DNA of 64,000 bases from Taxillus chinensis (taxonomy: Eukaryota > Streptophyta > Magnoliopsida > Santalales > Loranthaceae): assembly GCA_023512835.1 (NCBI GenBank), contig CM042088.1:3464078-3528077 (forward strand). The letters run 5' to 3'. The notes under the pieces are model-generated. The model did not search any database. It was not told the origin of the DNA and was given only the letters and a program-made list of their open reading frames with translations. How positions within the stretch are numbered: the first letter of the stretch is position 1; each line of letters begins with the position of its first letter. Below are positions 1-12,149 of this stretch, piece by piece. A program made the position numbers and the translations under genes.

Positions 1-326
1 CGAATATAGAAATCTCATTTTAACTCACCGTATAAACACACATACATACATGTTCTTTTCCCCACGGGGTTACATCAAAGTTTTTTTTTTACAATCTAAT
101 AAAACAAATAAATACACACAAGGTCTTCACCTATGGTGAACCTCCTAGCTCCTGTAAGCACCGGAAACAAACGAAAACAAACACAACAGAAGGGGTGAGT
201 AACCACAGCTCAGTAGGAATCATGTCTTCCCAACTCATCCCAACTCATAAACTAGTGTAGGCATGTGCTCGTGTAATGCTACTACATCTCCCACTAAATC
301 AGGTACTCACACATTTAAAATACAAA
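1..326 (-). mobile_element. 3'-end part of an interrupted minus-strand LTR (outermost layer)
   Basis: Read on the minus strand, this matches the end region of the LTR at 332-9019 (shared tract with GTGCTTACAGGAGCTAGGAG and the Met-poor GT-rich stretch after it). It runs off the left edge of the window. It is the continuation of 9025-10563: the two were separated by insertion of the 332-9019 LTR, whose GAAAG target duplication sits at 327-331 and 9020-9024. Probably Ty3/gypsy Tekay/Del type, judged from LTR termini only. No coding sequence. Confidence 0.75.
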
Positions 327-655
327 GAAAGTGAATGACCCGTGTTTGGGGTTATGGGTGATAGCCATGTGATGGAATACACATCAAGGGATGTGAATAT
401 CAGTATGATAACGTATGTGTCAAATAGAGAGTTTTGACTGTGAGTGGGCCTGATTTGGAGTCGGAGCCCCGAAAGGTTAATTTTGGAATTTTTGTGGTGT
501 GGTCGGGTGACTTTGTATTTGAGGTATTATTTGGAAAAACAAACCTCAATATAGTGATGTACTTGTCAAACAGAGCATTTTGACAGTAATTAGGCTCGAT
601 TTGGAGTCAGGACCTTGTGAGGGTAATTTTGATATTTTAATAAATTAAATATAGG

Positions 656-670
656 AGAGTATAAATAGGG
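656..670 (+). promoter_or_regulatory. LTR core promoter (TATA box) of the 332-9019 LTR
   Basis: TATAAATAG sits about 325 bp into the LTR and is followed within about 60 bp by a GA-rich leader, the expected position of an LTR transcription start. The equivalent box in 3098-5402 is at about 3302-3312. Activity cannot be judged from sequence. Confidence 0.5.
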
Positions 671-1094
671 TAGTGGAGAGCCCAAATCCCTAATTGTGAT
701 ACGTGGTTGCCTTTCTAGAGAGAGAAAGAGGAAAGGAGAGAGAAAGAGAAGGGAGAAAGAGAAATTGACGATCCGGAGCTCAAATCGATCAAAGTTGAGG
801 TAGGGATTCATTCTTCTCACTCCTATCTCGTTGATTGTGCTTGCTAAAGTAGCCAAAACATGTGAATTAACCCCCAATTCGTGGAATTGGAAGTATGAAC
901 CCTAGAGTTTGAGAAACTCGATTTATGTAGTTTTGGTATGAATTGATGTTGTTTTGATAGCCTAACATGGCTAGGATGAGTTAAAAAGCCATTTTTGGGT
1001 TGAATTAGTGCTTAAAAATTGAGATTTAATCGATATAACTGGGTTTCGAGATGAAATCGAGAAGAACGCAGTCAACAATTCGCGACTGGGGAAC

Positions 1095-1243
1095 TGCTCG
1101 AGGCTAGCGTCGAGCAGAGCTTCGAGCAGAGTGTCAAGTAGAGCATCGAGCAGGAGCCTCGAGCAGGGAACCTCGAGCATGTTGCTCGAGCTTAGAGTGT
1201 CGAGCATAGTTTCGAGCAGTCTCGAGCAGGGTGTCTCGAGCAG
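1095..1243 (+). repeat. Minisatellite with CGAGCAG-type unit inside LTR
   Basis: About 15 imperfect copies of a 7-12 bp unit around (T)CGAGCAG. It lies immediately before the conserved block that begins near TTTACATTGTAA. Other copies of this LTR family carry tandem repeats at the same place, mostly with different units. Confidence 0.85.
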
Positions 1244-3097
1244 TTGGGCAGTGCAGTTCTGGTGCAGTTCCAGTTTCACTAGACTGGACCATTTACATTG
1301 TAACTATTATGTCTCTCCACATTTAAGTGTTATACTTAAGTTACAATGTAAATAAGGAAATACCCCTCATTTGGATTCAAAAAAAAAATACTAGAAAATT
1401 AATTTCCTACTCCTTCAAAATGTGAAAAATGAGATTTAGTGTAAAATCCCGAAAATATGTAGTTTTCGTAGTGGCGACTTTTTGGAAAGTGGGGTTATAT
1501 TTCTCATAAAAACCCTCAAAAATCAGATTATCTTAGTTATGATATGAGGATCCAATGCCGGGACTTTTTATTTTAAGAAAATAGTTTTTACGAAAATTCT
1601 GTCTCTTGGTCAAGACATAAGGATAGAGTTGTAAACTCTAGTGGTCATGTGGGCCTGCAAGGTTATCTTAATAAGTCTAAGGGGCTACTGTTGAGGGCCT
1701 GGGAGGCGAGATTTCTCTATAGCCTGAGAGGCAGTACTGTGCCTGAGGGGTAAGATGATACCCTTGAGGTAATACCGTACTTGAGAGTTAAGGCGGGGCC
1801 TGAGGTAGTAACTGTACTCGAGAGGTAATATCGTAATATACCTGAGATGCAATGTACTTGAGAGGTGTTGGACCCCATTTTCTCCGGGTTGGACATACAC
1901 ATTCATTTTCCGCTTTAAACTTCTTTTCTATTCGTTAACCATTTTGTACAATTAAAGAGACGTGACCATTGATTCAAAAGGTGTAATTTCAACAACTTTT
2001 TAAAAAAGGTTTTCAAATGCCAAAAATCTAGCCCCAGGTGATAAAAAATCAAATTTAAGGATCAACGCCATCGATCGTGCTCAATTCTGAGGTCAAACGA
2101 AGAAAATATGGTCAAAACAGCGTTCGGACCCCAACAACAGTCAAAACGGTAATTGATCTTCAAAACGGAAATCCAGATTAGGTCATGAACCTCATTTTCC
2201 TATTATATTCCTCATTTTGAGAATTTTGACATATATATTGCATATTTTCGCTCCCGAGGCATTTTCAAAAAATAACAAAAATATATGTTTTTTAGTGATG
2301 AAACAGTTTCGGGACATGCAGTACAGGCTTAGCGTGGAAATAAAATCATTTTAAAATAAAAATGACATGGGGACACTCGTCACGATGCCCCGAGTCCAAA
2401 AATAATTTTTTCGAGATTTTGCGAAATTTGGATCGCCTCACCGATCTCAAAACTAAAAACACATCAGTTAAAAATACCCAATTGAAAAATTAGAAACCCT
2501 AGCCGCCATCTTTTTTTTTCCCAACTAACCTCGTCCACATGTCCCCTTCTCATCGGGTCAAAAAAAAAAACAAATCAAAAAAAAAAAAACAAAAAAAACA
2601 AAACAAAACAACAAAATAAATAAAAACAAAAAAAAAACCCAGTCAACTCTCTCTCTCTCCCCTCCATCTTGTCCCGTCTCTTTCACGCAGGCAGCAGTGC
2701 AGCACTTCTTTCTTCCCCAGGCACAGAGACGCAGTGCAGGCACACGAACCTGGTATGGATTCCTACCCCTTTTTCCTTCCCCTCTTTCCCCTGCCTTGCC
2801 GAAACTAGCTCTCCTTCCTGCCACCACACAACCGGTCGCGCCTCCCCATACCTCCCTAGTCCCTACACCCTACCAGCCATGCCAAACCCATCACCAAGCC
2901 AGATTCTCGCCGCCCTTGATTCGAACTCAAACCCTAATTCATCTTCCCCTATTTAAACCCATCAAACCCATCAATCCAAAGGGGGGACTCTCACAATTAA
3001 AAAAGACAAATCCTGTCTCCAAAGCTGTAATCTGTCAATCTCTCATCTTCCCTTACGATCTCACCCTCCATCAAGAGTTTCCCCTAGTGGCCGGAAG

Positions 3098-5402
3098 TGT
3101 AAAGACTCGTATTCGGGTAGTTTTGAGATATAGTCATTCTATGGGAATGTAACTATCTGGACGGTAGTGTAGTCGCCGATGTGAGCATTTTGACTGTAGT
3201 TTGACTCAATTTGGAGTTCGGGGCCTTGGAGGTCAATTTTTGTGTTGGGAGGTCAATTATTGACTGGGTTAATGGTTGACTAGGTCAGTTGACTGGCAGA
3301 AATATAAATAGGGGGAAAGAGAGCTTCCACGTTACGTTTTAACGTTTCTGCGTCTACGTTGGAGAGCTTAGAGAGAGAAAGAGAGAAGGAAGCTTGGAAC
3401 CTTCGAACATCAAGAATCATTTCAGGTAGGTGTTTCATTGATTCTTCACCCTTTTCTTGCTGTTTTATTGGATTAACATGTAAGAATTTGATGAAATCAT
3501 GATTTATGAAATTGAGCATGAACCCTAGAATTTGGGGAAAACCAATTTTGGGTTAGATCTAATGGTTTAGCATAAGATTTGTGGTTAAGAACTGTTTTAT
3601 ATCATTGTGGATATATGTTTCTGTGATTTTGGGGTTGATTAATTGTGTTTTTCATGAGGGTTGATAAGTCAACCATGAAATTCTAGGTTTAGATCTAGAT
3701 TTCTGGAAATCTGGAATTTTATACGTGTTTTTGTTGTTTCCGTGCGATTTAGAGGCGTTCTGAACGCATTTTAAGGTAAATATCGCAGTCTGTTGCGTAG
3801 AATGCATGTTTGTGCATGTCTAGGGATTACTGGGTTGATTCCAGACGAAAAACAGGCAAAAACGATGATGAACAGTACCTTGGGCGCATTACTGGGTCGA
3901 ACTAACGAAAATCCGAAGTTCTGGGTCGTAGAGTCGTAGTTCGTAGACCCGTAGTTCGTAGGTTCGTAGTTCGTAGTTCGAAGGTTCGAAGGTTCGTAGT
4001 TCGTAGATTCGTAGACCCGTAGTCCGTAGGTCGAAGTTCGTAGTCGAATGATCGAAGTTTGTAGCCTCGTAGGTCGAAGATCGAAGACCCGCTTCGAGTC
4101 TTCGAGGCGCGCTATGCAGCTATGAGTCACAGCTCCCGCTACGAGTCTCCGAGGCGCGCTGTAGTTCCGCGCTACGAGTCGTAGTCCTGAAGCTACGAGG
4201 CAGTACAACAGCACTGGAGTGGACCTATTTACATCGTAACCTATACCCATCTACACATTTAAGTATTATACGTAAGTTACTATGTAAATAACGAAATACC
4301 CCACATTTGGATTCAAAGAAAAATACTAGAAAAATTAATTCCCACTCTTTCAAAATGTGAAAATTGGGATTTAGTGTAAAATCTCGGAAAAACCCAAAAG
4401 TTCGTAGTGATGAATTTTTGGAAAGTGGGATTAGACATCTAAGAAAAATCCCCAAAAATCAAATTATCTTAGTTATGCTATGGGAACCCAATGCCGGGAC
4501 TTTTGATTTCAAGAAAATAGCTGCTATGGGTACTTCCTTCATAAATCAAGGATTGAGGATTTACTTGTGAAGACTGGCTACAGTTCCAAAGGAAATGTTC
4601 ATACTAATGTTAATATGTTGGTTTGAGGTATTGGGGCATGGACTCCGTGACTTGTTTGGGTTCTCACCGTGATGCACCGATGGTGCTATGTGGTTGATAT
4701 GGCAGGCATATGCACCGATGGCAGGCCTGTGTGGCGACTGTGGCCGGGCATATTGCGCTGTGAACAAGCTAAGGCCTAAGTTGAGCCGTTGAGCTCGTGG
4801 AGCTAGGGCTGAGTGCCCTGAGCTGGGATCCCATGGAGGATCGTGGACAAGTTGTCCTGTATGGGCAGGTTGAGTCCTGATGTCTGTTTGCAGGCTGAGT
4901 CCTGATGATTGTGCACACTACACGGTGCACAAGTACACTGAGCATATAGTATAGACTTATATGTGTTGCATGATGTGGAGTTTTGGGGTCACCTACTGAG
5001 CTTGTCGCTCACCCCTACTTGTTGTTTACCCCTTTTCAGGTGTGACCCGAGACTAGTGGAGGACTTTCTTCCAGGAGGACGTGCCCACTACTCTGATGTA
5101 TGATACAGTACTGTATTCTGTATTTTATTATGTGATATCCCGGACAGGGGTCCGTGGACAGTTGTATTTGCATACTGTGTGATGTGATGTCTGTATGACT
5201 GTTTGACTTATTGTATGCATGATGATATATGGGAAAGTACAGGATTACCCTTGATGTATGACTGTACAGGGTTGCATATTTGAGACAGCACCCGCGGTGT
5301 AGTCTCCATTGGTACTAGTCACCAACCCCTTGACCTATCGGGTGCGGGCAAGGGGAAGTCATGTACCCGGTTCCGGGTTCCCTGGAATTCGGGGGCGTGA
5401 CA
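3098..5402 (+). mobile_element. Solo LTR, 2305 bp (innermost layer)
   Basis: Starts TGTAAAGACTCG and ends GGGGGCGTGACA, with the duplication GGAAG at 3093-3097 and 5403-5407. A TATA box (ATATAAATAGG) lies at about 3302-3312. Conserved family blocks follow at 4235-4530, and a TTCGTAG-type minisatellite lies at 3918-4110. No internal region or partner LTR was found, so it most likely arose by LTR-LTR recombination. Sequence is close to 32809-35045 and 59826-61996 (both reverse orientation). Confidence 0.87.
3918..4110 (+). repeat. Minisatellite with GTTCGTAG-type unit inside LTR
   Basis: Tandem 7-9 bp units of TTCGTAG / TTCGAAG with TCGTAGACC variants. It occupies the same LTR position as the CGAGCAG array at 1095-1243. 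ORFs through it are artefacts of the repeat. Confidence 0.85.
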
Positions 5403-8400
5403 GGAAGTCACCTCGCCAACTGCCGATCACCACTTCAAATCCCCATCTGAAGCCACAAAAGAAACGTCCCTTTATCTTGCCTGCTCTTCCCTTCCATCAC
5501 AACAACCTACTAAACGTTAACCCATGGCTCTGCCATCCCAACCACTGGCCGTCTTTCCTCGCCGCACGTCGACCACAAATGGTGACTGATCACTGACAAC
5601 TTCTCCCAATAACCCAGAGCCGCTGCTTCTCGCCGGCCCAAATCGCACCTTCCCACGACAACTCCTCCATCGACGCCATACCAGCCAGCCAACACTGACT
5701 ACACCAACGGCCTCGACCATTCCATTTCATCCATGACACACAGAGGCCTCGTCGCCGCTACCTCGCACCAACTCAAGTCGTTGCTGGTGTAACACTCTGA
5801 TGCTGCGCCTCACTTCCTAGTTCCTAGCCCTGCCCTCCAGTCGTCCGTGCTTCGCTTCCTGGTTCCTAGATCCAGTCCGTGAGATATTGGTCTTCTACTT
5901 TTCCATCATTGCTTTGTTCGTTTGTGTTTAGATCATGCTATCACTGCCCGTTGTTTTCATGATTACTTGTTATTAGTGACCTATTTTGGATGCTTGTCTT
6001 TGGTACACCCTCTCTGGTTTATATGTTTGTCTAGCTTTTTTTATTTGGGATTTCCTTCTCTTTGTTTTTTTGTTGATTTGTTTGCTACATGTTTAAAGAT
6101 TGTATATTCAAGATGTAGGTGCATGTTTAAACATGTTTTAGAGATTGTCCACGTGATATTACTCTTTCGATCTGATTGGTGACATCCATGGACATGACTG
6201 GATTATGGATGATCTTACTCTAAAATTGAGGGCGTACCCATGGCTGTGGTTGGCAGGTGGAGAGCTTTGGAGTAGCTCTGTGCGTTTCTTTTATTGTATG
6301 TTTACTTATGACATGCTTTATCCATCTTATTCTATGCGTGCTATTTGTTGTTGCTTTTGTAATGAGATTGATGTTTTGGGTTATGTACAGCGACACTGAC
6401 TTTTGTTTTGCAGATTTTGTTTTGGCAATTTTAGTTTTCTTGGGGTGATTTTGGTCACTTTTGTAATCTATTTGGGGTTATCCTATTGTATTCCATTATT
6501 ATGGCTTTGAGCCATTTGTAATTTGTAAACAATCAGAGATAGAAAATAAAAACAAAAAAACAAAAAAGTGAAAAAAAAAAGAGAAAGAAAAAAAAAGTAA
6601 AGAAAAAAAGAGAGTCATTTTATTTATTGGATGTCACCTATCACACACCAACACTTTATTTATATTTTGTATATATAAAAAATGTTTTCTTAAAATAAAA
6701 ATGTCTTCTCTAATAACCAAAGCACAAATAAAAGAAATTCTTTTATAAAAAAAATAAGAAATAAAAAAACGCATTTCTTAAATAATAAAAAATGTTTTCT
6801 AAAGAGAAATAAAAACAAAAGGCTTTTTTCCAATAAAAATTGTTTTCAAAAAAAAAAACAAACAAACAAACAAACAAAATGCATTTTCCAAACAAGCAAA
6901 TAAAAAAAAACTTATATTTGCTTCACCATTTCCAAAAAAGACAAATTGTTTTCTTGAAATTACTTTCATTGACAAAAATTGTTCTCTTCATTGTTTTATT
7001 TTCAAAGAGTTTTTTTTTCTTTTACTAAACTTTTTTTTTTTTTTCACCCCCTTAAGATTTAAAAAAAAAAAAAAGGTTCGTTAAGCAAATTTTAAAGCTT
7101 TTTAGGGGTTGTTTGTAAATACCTTAATCTTTAGGATCTCCCTTAGCTTTTAGCAAATAATTGAATTTAATTCAACTTGAACAAATAACTTAGCATGATA
7201 AAAAGAGTAGAAACTTTAAGCCTTTAGAAAAACAAATTTATCCTCAGACAAGTGATAATTAAAACAAATTAAAAACCTCTAAATTCCTAAGATAGGTACC
7301 GAAAGGGCGTTGTGGGAGTGTTAGCTATTCCATACGCGTAACCAACTCCCGAACCTAGCTTTGGCGACGTAGATAATTTTTGTTTTTGGTGACCAACTGC
7401 ACCCCAAAAACAGTTGGTGGTGACTCTATATTTTCATCACCATTCAGATGAAGGGTGGGAGAATCATATCCCCGAAAGCGGGTTTCCCTCCTGGACGAAA
7501 TCCGGTGATGACAAGAGGTAATGTACCTGAGAGGTAATAGAATATTGTGCCTAAGAGGCAATACCGTGCTCGAGGGGCAATACGATGCCTGAGAGGCCAT
7601 ACAATGCCTAAGAGGCAATATTGTGCCTAGGAGGCAATACGATGCCTGAGAGGCCATACTGTTCCTGAGAGGAAATACTGTGCATGAGAGATAATACTGA
7701 TCCTAGTGAGGCCATGTGATGAAACCATCATGGTCGGTCTGATGCTATGGTTTGGGTCATGAGGGCTATGGTGTCAAAGGAGTAGTGAGGGTGGTCGGCA
7801 CTATGAGAGCCTCATGGTATGTTGACTGGTATAGTTATGGTTAGCTCATATACATGCATGTACTGTGTGGGACCTTTGGGTCTATGGTGATATGTTATGC
7901 TTGTTGTATACCTGTGTGGGAGATCTATGTGACATGTGAGACTATTGAGTCCATGTGAGATGTCAATTGTGCCTAGTGGCATATTCGGTGGTAGAGTGTG
8001 GGTTGAGTTGAGCTCAATGCAGATGTACCCTTACATGGATATGATAGATGGCTAAGGCCCCCCTTGGTTTGTGATGTACCCTGTTGGGTGAGGTTAAGGC
8101 CTGATGAGCTTGTTGAGTTGATATGATCTTGTGAAGGATCATGGAGGCTATGCTCTGAGGTGATGTGAATCCTGTTTAGGATTGTGGTGAATATGCTGGG
8201 TCCTTGTGTGGATAGGATAAGCTATCCTGCTAATGTGATTTGTTGATAATCCTATTTTGGATTGTGGGGAAACATACCGAGTCCTGATGAAGAGAGGATA
8301 TCCTAGTGTAATGTTGTATTAATGGGATGTTATGAGGCTTCTGATGACAAGTGGTAGAGATCCCTGAGATGTTATGCTGGTGTCAGAGTCTGTTTTTCCT

Positions 8401-9024
8401 CAGGAAGGTGTTCCATGATATCGAAAGTCTTCTCAATCCGAGGTGGTTGAGTGGCGTGTCCCGCAGAGCGGCAGTATCAGATTGGAATACCTATCCCTTG
8501 GCACTCAGTGATGGCACCAATACGTTATGAGAACTGTCTAGAGAGTTGGAGGTTAAAAACAAGGAATCTGTTCCCTGATTTTAGTTTGTTTTAGGCTGCG
8601 TCCTGACTTTTGTTGTCTGTATGGTTATGCTTTGAGCATGTATTGAGTGGAGGGTGTAGAGTGATAGGATCCCTACTAAGCTGTGATTGCTCACCCCTCC
8701 TGTTGTGTTTGTTTTTGTTTGTTTCAGGTGCTTACAGGAGCTAGGAGGTTCACCATGGGTGGAGAACTTGTGTGTGTTTGTTTGTTTTGTTGGATTAGAG
8801 AAACTATGATATAACCCCATGGGAGAAAGAACATGTATGTATGTGTGTGTGTGTATTGTGATTTGAAATTAGATTTCTGTATATGTGTGATATGGTTTTA
8901 GGGACGGCACCCGTGCTAAGGTCCCTTTCTCGGTGTTCTCACCAACCCCTTGTCCCTTCGGGTGCGGGCATGGGAATTCACTACCCGGTTTCTGCGGGCT
9001 GAAAAACTAGGGCGTGACAGAAAG

Positions 9025-10563
9025 TCTCCAATGTAATCCCAAACATTGCCTCTTAGGTACCATGTTGCCCCTCAGGCACAGTATTACCCCTCAAGCACAA
9101 CATTACCTCTCAGGCACTATTGCTTCTCAAGCACTATTGCCTCTCAGGCATAGTAGCCTCTTAGGATTTGAACAAATCAAGCCTCTCAGACCCTCAACAA
9201 TAGCCTCCTAGGCTTATCAAGGTATTCTCGCATGCCCACATGACCACTACGGTTTACAACACTCCCTCTGTAACAGAGGTCGGCCTTCACAAATCTATCC
9301 TTATATCTTGACCAAGAGAGAGGATTTTTCGTAGAAGTTGTTTTCTTGAAATAAAAAGTCACGACATTAGTTCCCCATATCATAACTAAGATAACCTGAT
9401 TTTTGAGGATTTTTCTGAGAGGTCTAACCCCACTTCCCAAACAGTCACTTTGAACCAAAACTAGATTTTTTCAGGATTCAATACTAATTTCCATTTTTCA
9501 CATTTTGTAAGAGTGAGAATTTGATTTTTTTTGTAATTTTCTTTGAATCCAAATGGGAAATATTTCCTTATTTACGTTATAATTTAAGTATACTTAAATG
9601 TAGAGAGACATAAAAGTTTACAATGTAAATAATTTAGTATAGTGAAAATGTATTTCAAATCTCTCTTCACTGGATTTCGAAACTACATTTTCAAATCTCC
9701 CTTCACTGGATTTCGAAACTGCCTTTGAACGTTCAAAACTGTCGTCGAAACTATCTTTGAACCTTTCTTCAAACCTACCTTCAAAACCTTCGAAACTACA
9801 CATTCAAAACTCGAAACACACATGCAACACTCGAATCTACACATTCAAATATCGAAACTACACATTTGAGACTTCCAATTCCAGAGTCAATCTCATCGAT
9901 TGTTCACTACCTTGAGGCTTCCTCGAGTCCTCAACCTCACAAGTCGCTAAGGTTACTGTTCATCGTCGTTCTTAGCCTGCTTCTCATCTGGATTCAACCT
10001 AGCAACTCCCAAACCCTTCGAAATCTTATAAAACTCATACCTAATACTACATATTAAGTTTTAATCACATATTATACACGCAAGTCACAAGATTCAACCC
10101 AAAATTGGGTTCCCCCAAAAATTTAGGGTTCATGATCCAAATTCCACGAATTTAGATTAATTCTCATGTCTTAGCTACTCTAGCAAGCATAATCAACGAC
10201 ATATGAGTGAAAAATGAATCCATACCTCAAATTTGGGCGATTTGAGTCCAAATCATCCAATCCCCTTTGCATGCTCTTGATTCATCCTCAAACATTCTCT
10301 CTCTTTCTCTCTTCACGTACACGCACACACAACAACCAAAAATGAAGGTTCTTTCCCTCTTTTCTCTATTTATAGTTTATTTTATTTCTTAAAATTTTCA
10401 AATTACCCTCATCGGGCCCAAACTCCAATTGGACTCCAAAGCGAGTCCAATTATAATCAAAATGCTTCGTTTAACGAGCACATTCTTGTTTAGATATTTT
10501 TATCCCCTGATATGCATTTCATCATATGGCTATCTCCCAGAACCTCAAACACGTGTCATTACA
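9025..10563 (-). mobile_element. 5' part of interrupted minus-strand LTR (outermost layer)
   Basis: On the minus strand it starts TGTAATGACACGTGTTTGAG, ending at 10563 in plus coordinates. It has a TATA-like ACTATAAATAG near 10368 and carries the family blocks in reverse: conserved block 9340-9640, CGAAAC/TTCAAA repeats 9650-9860, leader 10080-10200. It stops at the GAAAG duplication (9020-9024) and resumes at 326 going left. The 3' flank is outside the window, so its own target duplication (AATCC at 10564-10568 would be one side) cannot be confirmed. Confidence 0.75.
9650..9860 (-). repeat. Degenerate TTCGAAAC-type tandem repeat inside LTR
   Basis: Imperfect units built on CTTCGAAACT and TTCAAA. 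It is at the same LTR position as the minisatellites at 1095-1243 and 3918-4110, and its unit resembles that of 33970-34260. Confidence 0.7.
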
Positions 10564-11479
10564 AATCCTACCACTAACTTTGATCCAATAATATCAATCT
10601 GCAATGAGAGGTTAACTTAGAGAATTAGGGTTTCCTATAAAAAAAATCTTTATCTTTTATTTTGATCTTGAGAGGAGGTAAATGCTACTATGATATAAAA
10701 GATGAGTATTGGAAATCTTTCTTTGTTAAGCTTAACCTTTGCTATTTTGAAGATATAATGTAGGTCATAAGGATTTGTCTTCATGAATCTTCAAGCGATC
10801 TTCACTTATGAACATAACTAAATATTAGCAGAATTAATAAAGTACTCCCATAGCCATTTAGGCTTCCAATTTGGATTTTTAAGGGCATGTCTAAACGTCT
10901 TTTATTCAACTTTAACTCCTATTGCGATGAAATTTCAATTTTTCACAAATTCCATATTTGCAATAAATAAATAAATAAATGAGTAGCTCCTCCTCAAATT
11001 GATAACTCTCTTTTTTTTGTTTTTCTTTTCTTTTATAGATTCTTTCTACAGCGAATTCTTTCCAAACAAACTACACTTTTATGAGATGAAATAATTTATA
11101 CTAGTTAAAGTCAGTGTCATCTAACTACTATGTGACTATGCTTTCAAGAATATATCTATATATATATAATAGGGATTATTCACTCTTTCTTTTCATTTGA
11201 CATAGTAACATTTACTATAATTGACTATGATGCTCTATGTTATGGTCAATATATGCAAGCATCATCCAAACAAGTTAATTTCATACATAACAGTAAATTT
11301 ATAGCTTATGATTCCTTTTCTGTTCATTTCAGAATTATATTACATCAAATCAAATACTCCACTATTACTCATGCAAGTAACAATAATTCTCATCAAATCA
11401 TTAATAACCAAAAATTAAGAACAGATAAGAAACATGCACAAACCATAATACACACACAAATATATATATATAAGAGAGA
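10564..11479. other. AT-rich stretch without recognisable gene
   Basis: I see only AT-rich sequence with short poly-A/T runs and a TA tract near 11155-11170. No credible ORF, splice pattern or TIR was found. Confidence 0.5.
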
Positions 11480-11690
11480 TTTTTGAATATATCTGCAATT
11501 TGTTCATCACTAGACAAGTATTTTAAAAATATAATATTTTTTCATATATGATATCTAATAAATGGTACCCAATATCAATATGCTTGGTTTTAAAATGCAT
11601 GAGAGGATTATAAGAAATTAAGATAACTCCACTGTTATCGCAACTTCCAACAGTCGTGTATTCAGCTTCACTACGTTGAAATTGAATTCT
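11480..11690 (-). pseudogene. Copia retrotransposon RNase H / C-terminal scrap
   Basis: Minus-strand reading gives pieces of the copia polyprotein end: RSEAEYTTVGS, then CDNSGVILISYN, KTKHIDIGYHLL and, after a frameshift, SSDEQIADIF. About 30-40 residues that normally lie between the first two motifs are missing. It lacks the rest of the element and any LTR I could identify. It abuts a ClpC-like fragment at 11692. Confidence 0.65.
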
Positions 11691-11691
11691 G

Positions 11692-11790
11692 ATAATGACT
11701 CTGCTGCTCCCATTGAGCACCGTAGTGTCAAAATTGCTTTGCTGAACGCTGTTCTTTTTTTCTGACATTTTTATCACCTTTATGACATGG
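11692..11790 (-). pseudogene. Probable remnant of a second ClpC copy (3' tail fused to upstream flank)
   Basis: 11692-11729 matches the last coding bases of the intact ClpC gene (12165-12215) except for an 11-bp gap and a few substitutions; the minus frame still reads TTVLNGSS. The sequence continues directly into a 63-bp tract (11728-11790) that matches 28008-28075, the flank upstream of ClpC, including TTTGCTGAACGCT. The order equals that at the intact locus with the gene body removed. I infer a head-to-tail duplicate that lost its body. Chance similarity is unlikely but the segment is short. Confidence 0.55.
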
Positions 11791-12149
11791 GGATTAATTG
11801 GTTTATTTATTAATTATTTTAAAATAACTTGTTGGGCCAGGGGCCTGATTTGAATTGCCTTCGTAGTTTGGACCTTGCATCATATTTCAAACCAAAAAAA
11901 CAAAAATAAAAACAAAATGGCTTCAAATTCAGGAGGGAGGGAGGGAGTTCTCTCATCCAGAGGCTTGCGTGCGCTCAAGACTCGCGTTCAGACATAAATA
12001 ATATACAAAATACAACAATTTTTGTAATCAATTGGCAGGGGTTCAAAATGTTCTGAGTCCAACATACTGCTAAAATTACTTTGAAGTACGAAAAAAATTA
12101 ATAAATATTATTATCCACTTTTCAAACCCGGGACATGGCTATAAGTCCC

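Larger units (their letters stand above)
1866..7513 (+). mobile_element. Tat/Ogre-type Ty3/gypsy solo LTR (about 3.3 kb without insert)
   Basis: Starts TGTTGGACCCC and ends CCGGTGATGACA, flanked by the duplication AGAGG at 1861-1865 and 7514-7518. Near its 3' end it has the tract GGTACCGAAAGGGCGTTGTG followed by ACGCGTAACCAACTCCCGAA, and a GGTGGTGACTCTA segment. These are typical of Tat-lineage LTR ends (family knowledge). A TATTTAAA at about 2951 is a possible TATA box. The right half (6540-7080) is very rich in A/T homopolymers. Nothing coding is credible inside. It is inserted into the repeat block of the 332-9019 LTR and is itself interrupted at 3098-5402. Confidence 0.78.
332..9019 (+). 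mobile_element. Solo LTR (about 3.0 kb without its nested inserts)
   Basis: Starts TGAATGACCCGTGTTTGG and ends GGGCGTGACA, flanked by the 5-bp duplication GAAAG at 327-331 and 9020-9024. A TATA box (TATAAATAG) at about 659-667 followed by a pyrimidine/purine-rich leader marks U3/R. It contains a CGAGCAG-type minisatellite (1095-1243) and a block of GCCTGAGAGG-type repeats split into 1685-1865 and 7514-7690 by the insert at 1866-7513. No internal polyprotein or second LTR was found, so it is a solo LTR. The same family recurs at 3098-5402, 9025-10563, 32809-35045 and 59826-61996. Assignment to Tekay/Del chromoviruses is inference from LTR length and termini. Confidence 0.82.

Noticed and set aside
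3771..4250. 159-codon minus frame
   Set aside because: Produced by the TTCGTAG minisatellite in the LTR.
9650..9860. Possible CRISPR-like array
   Set aside because: Units are short, imperfect and without unique spacers; it is an LTR minisatellite in a plant genome.
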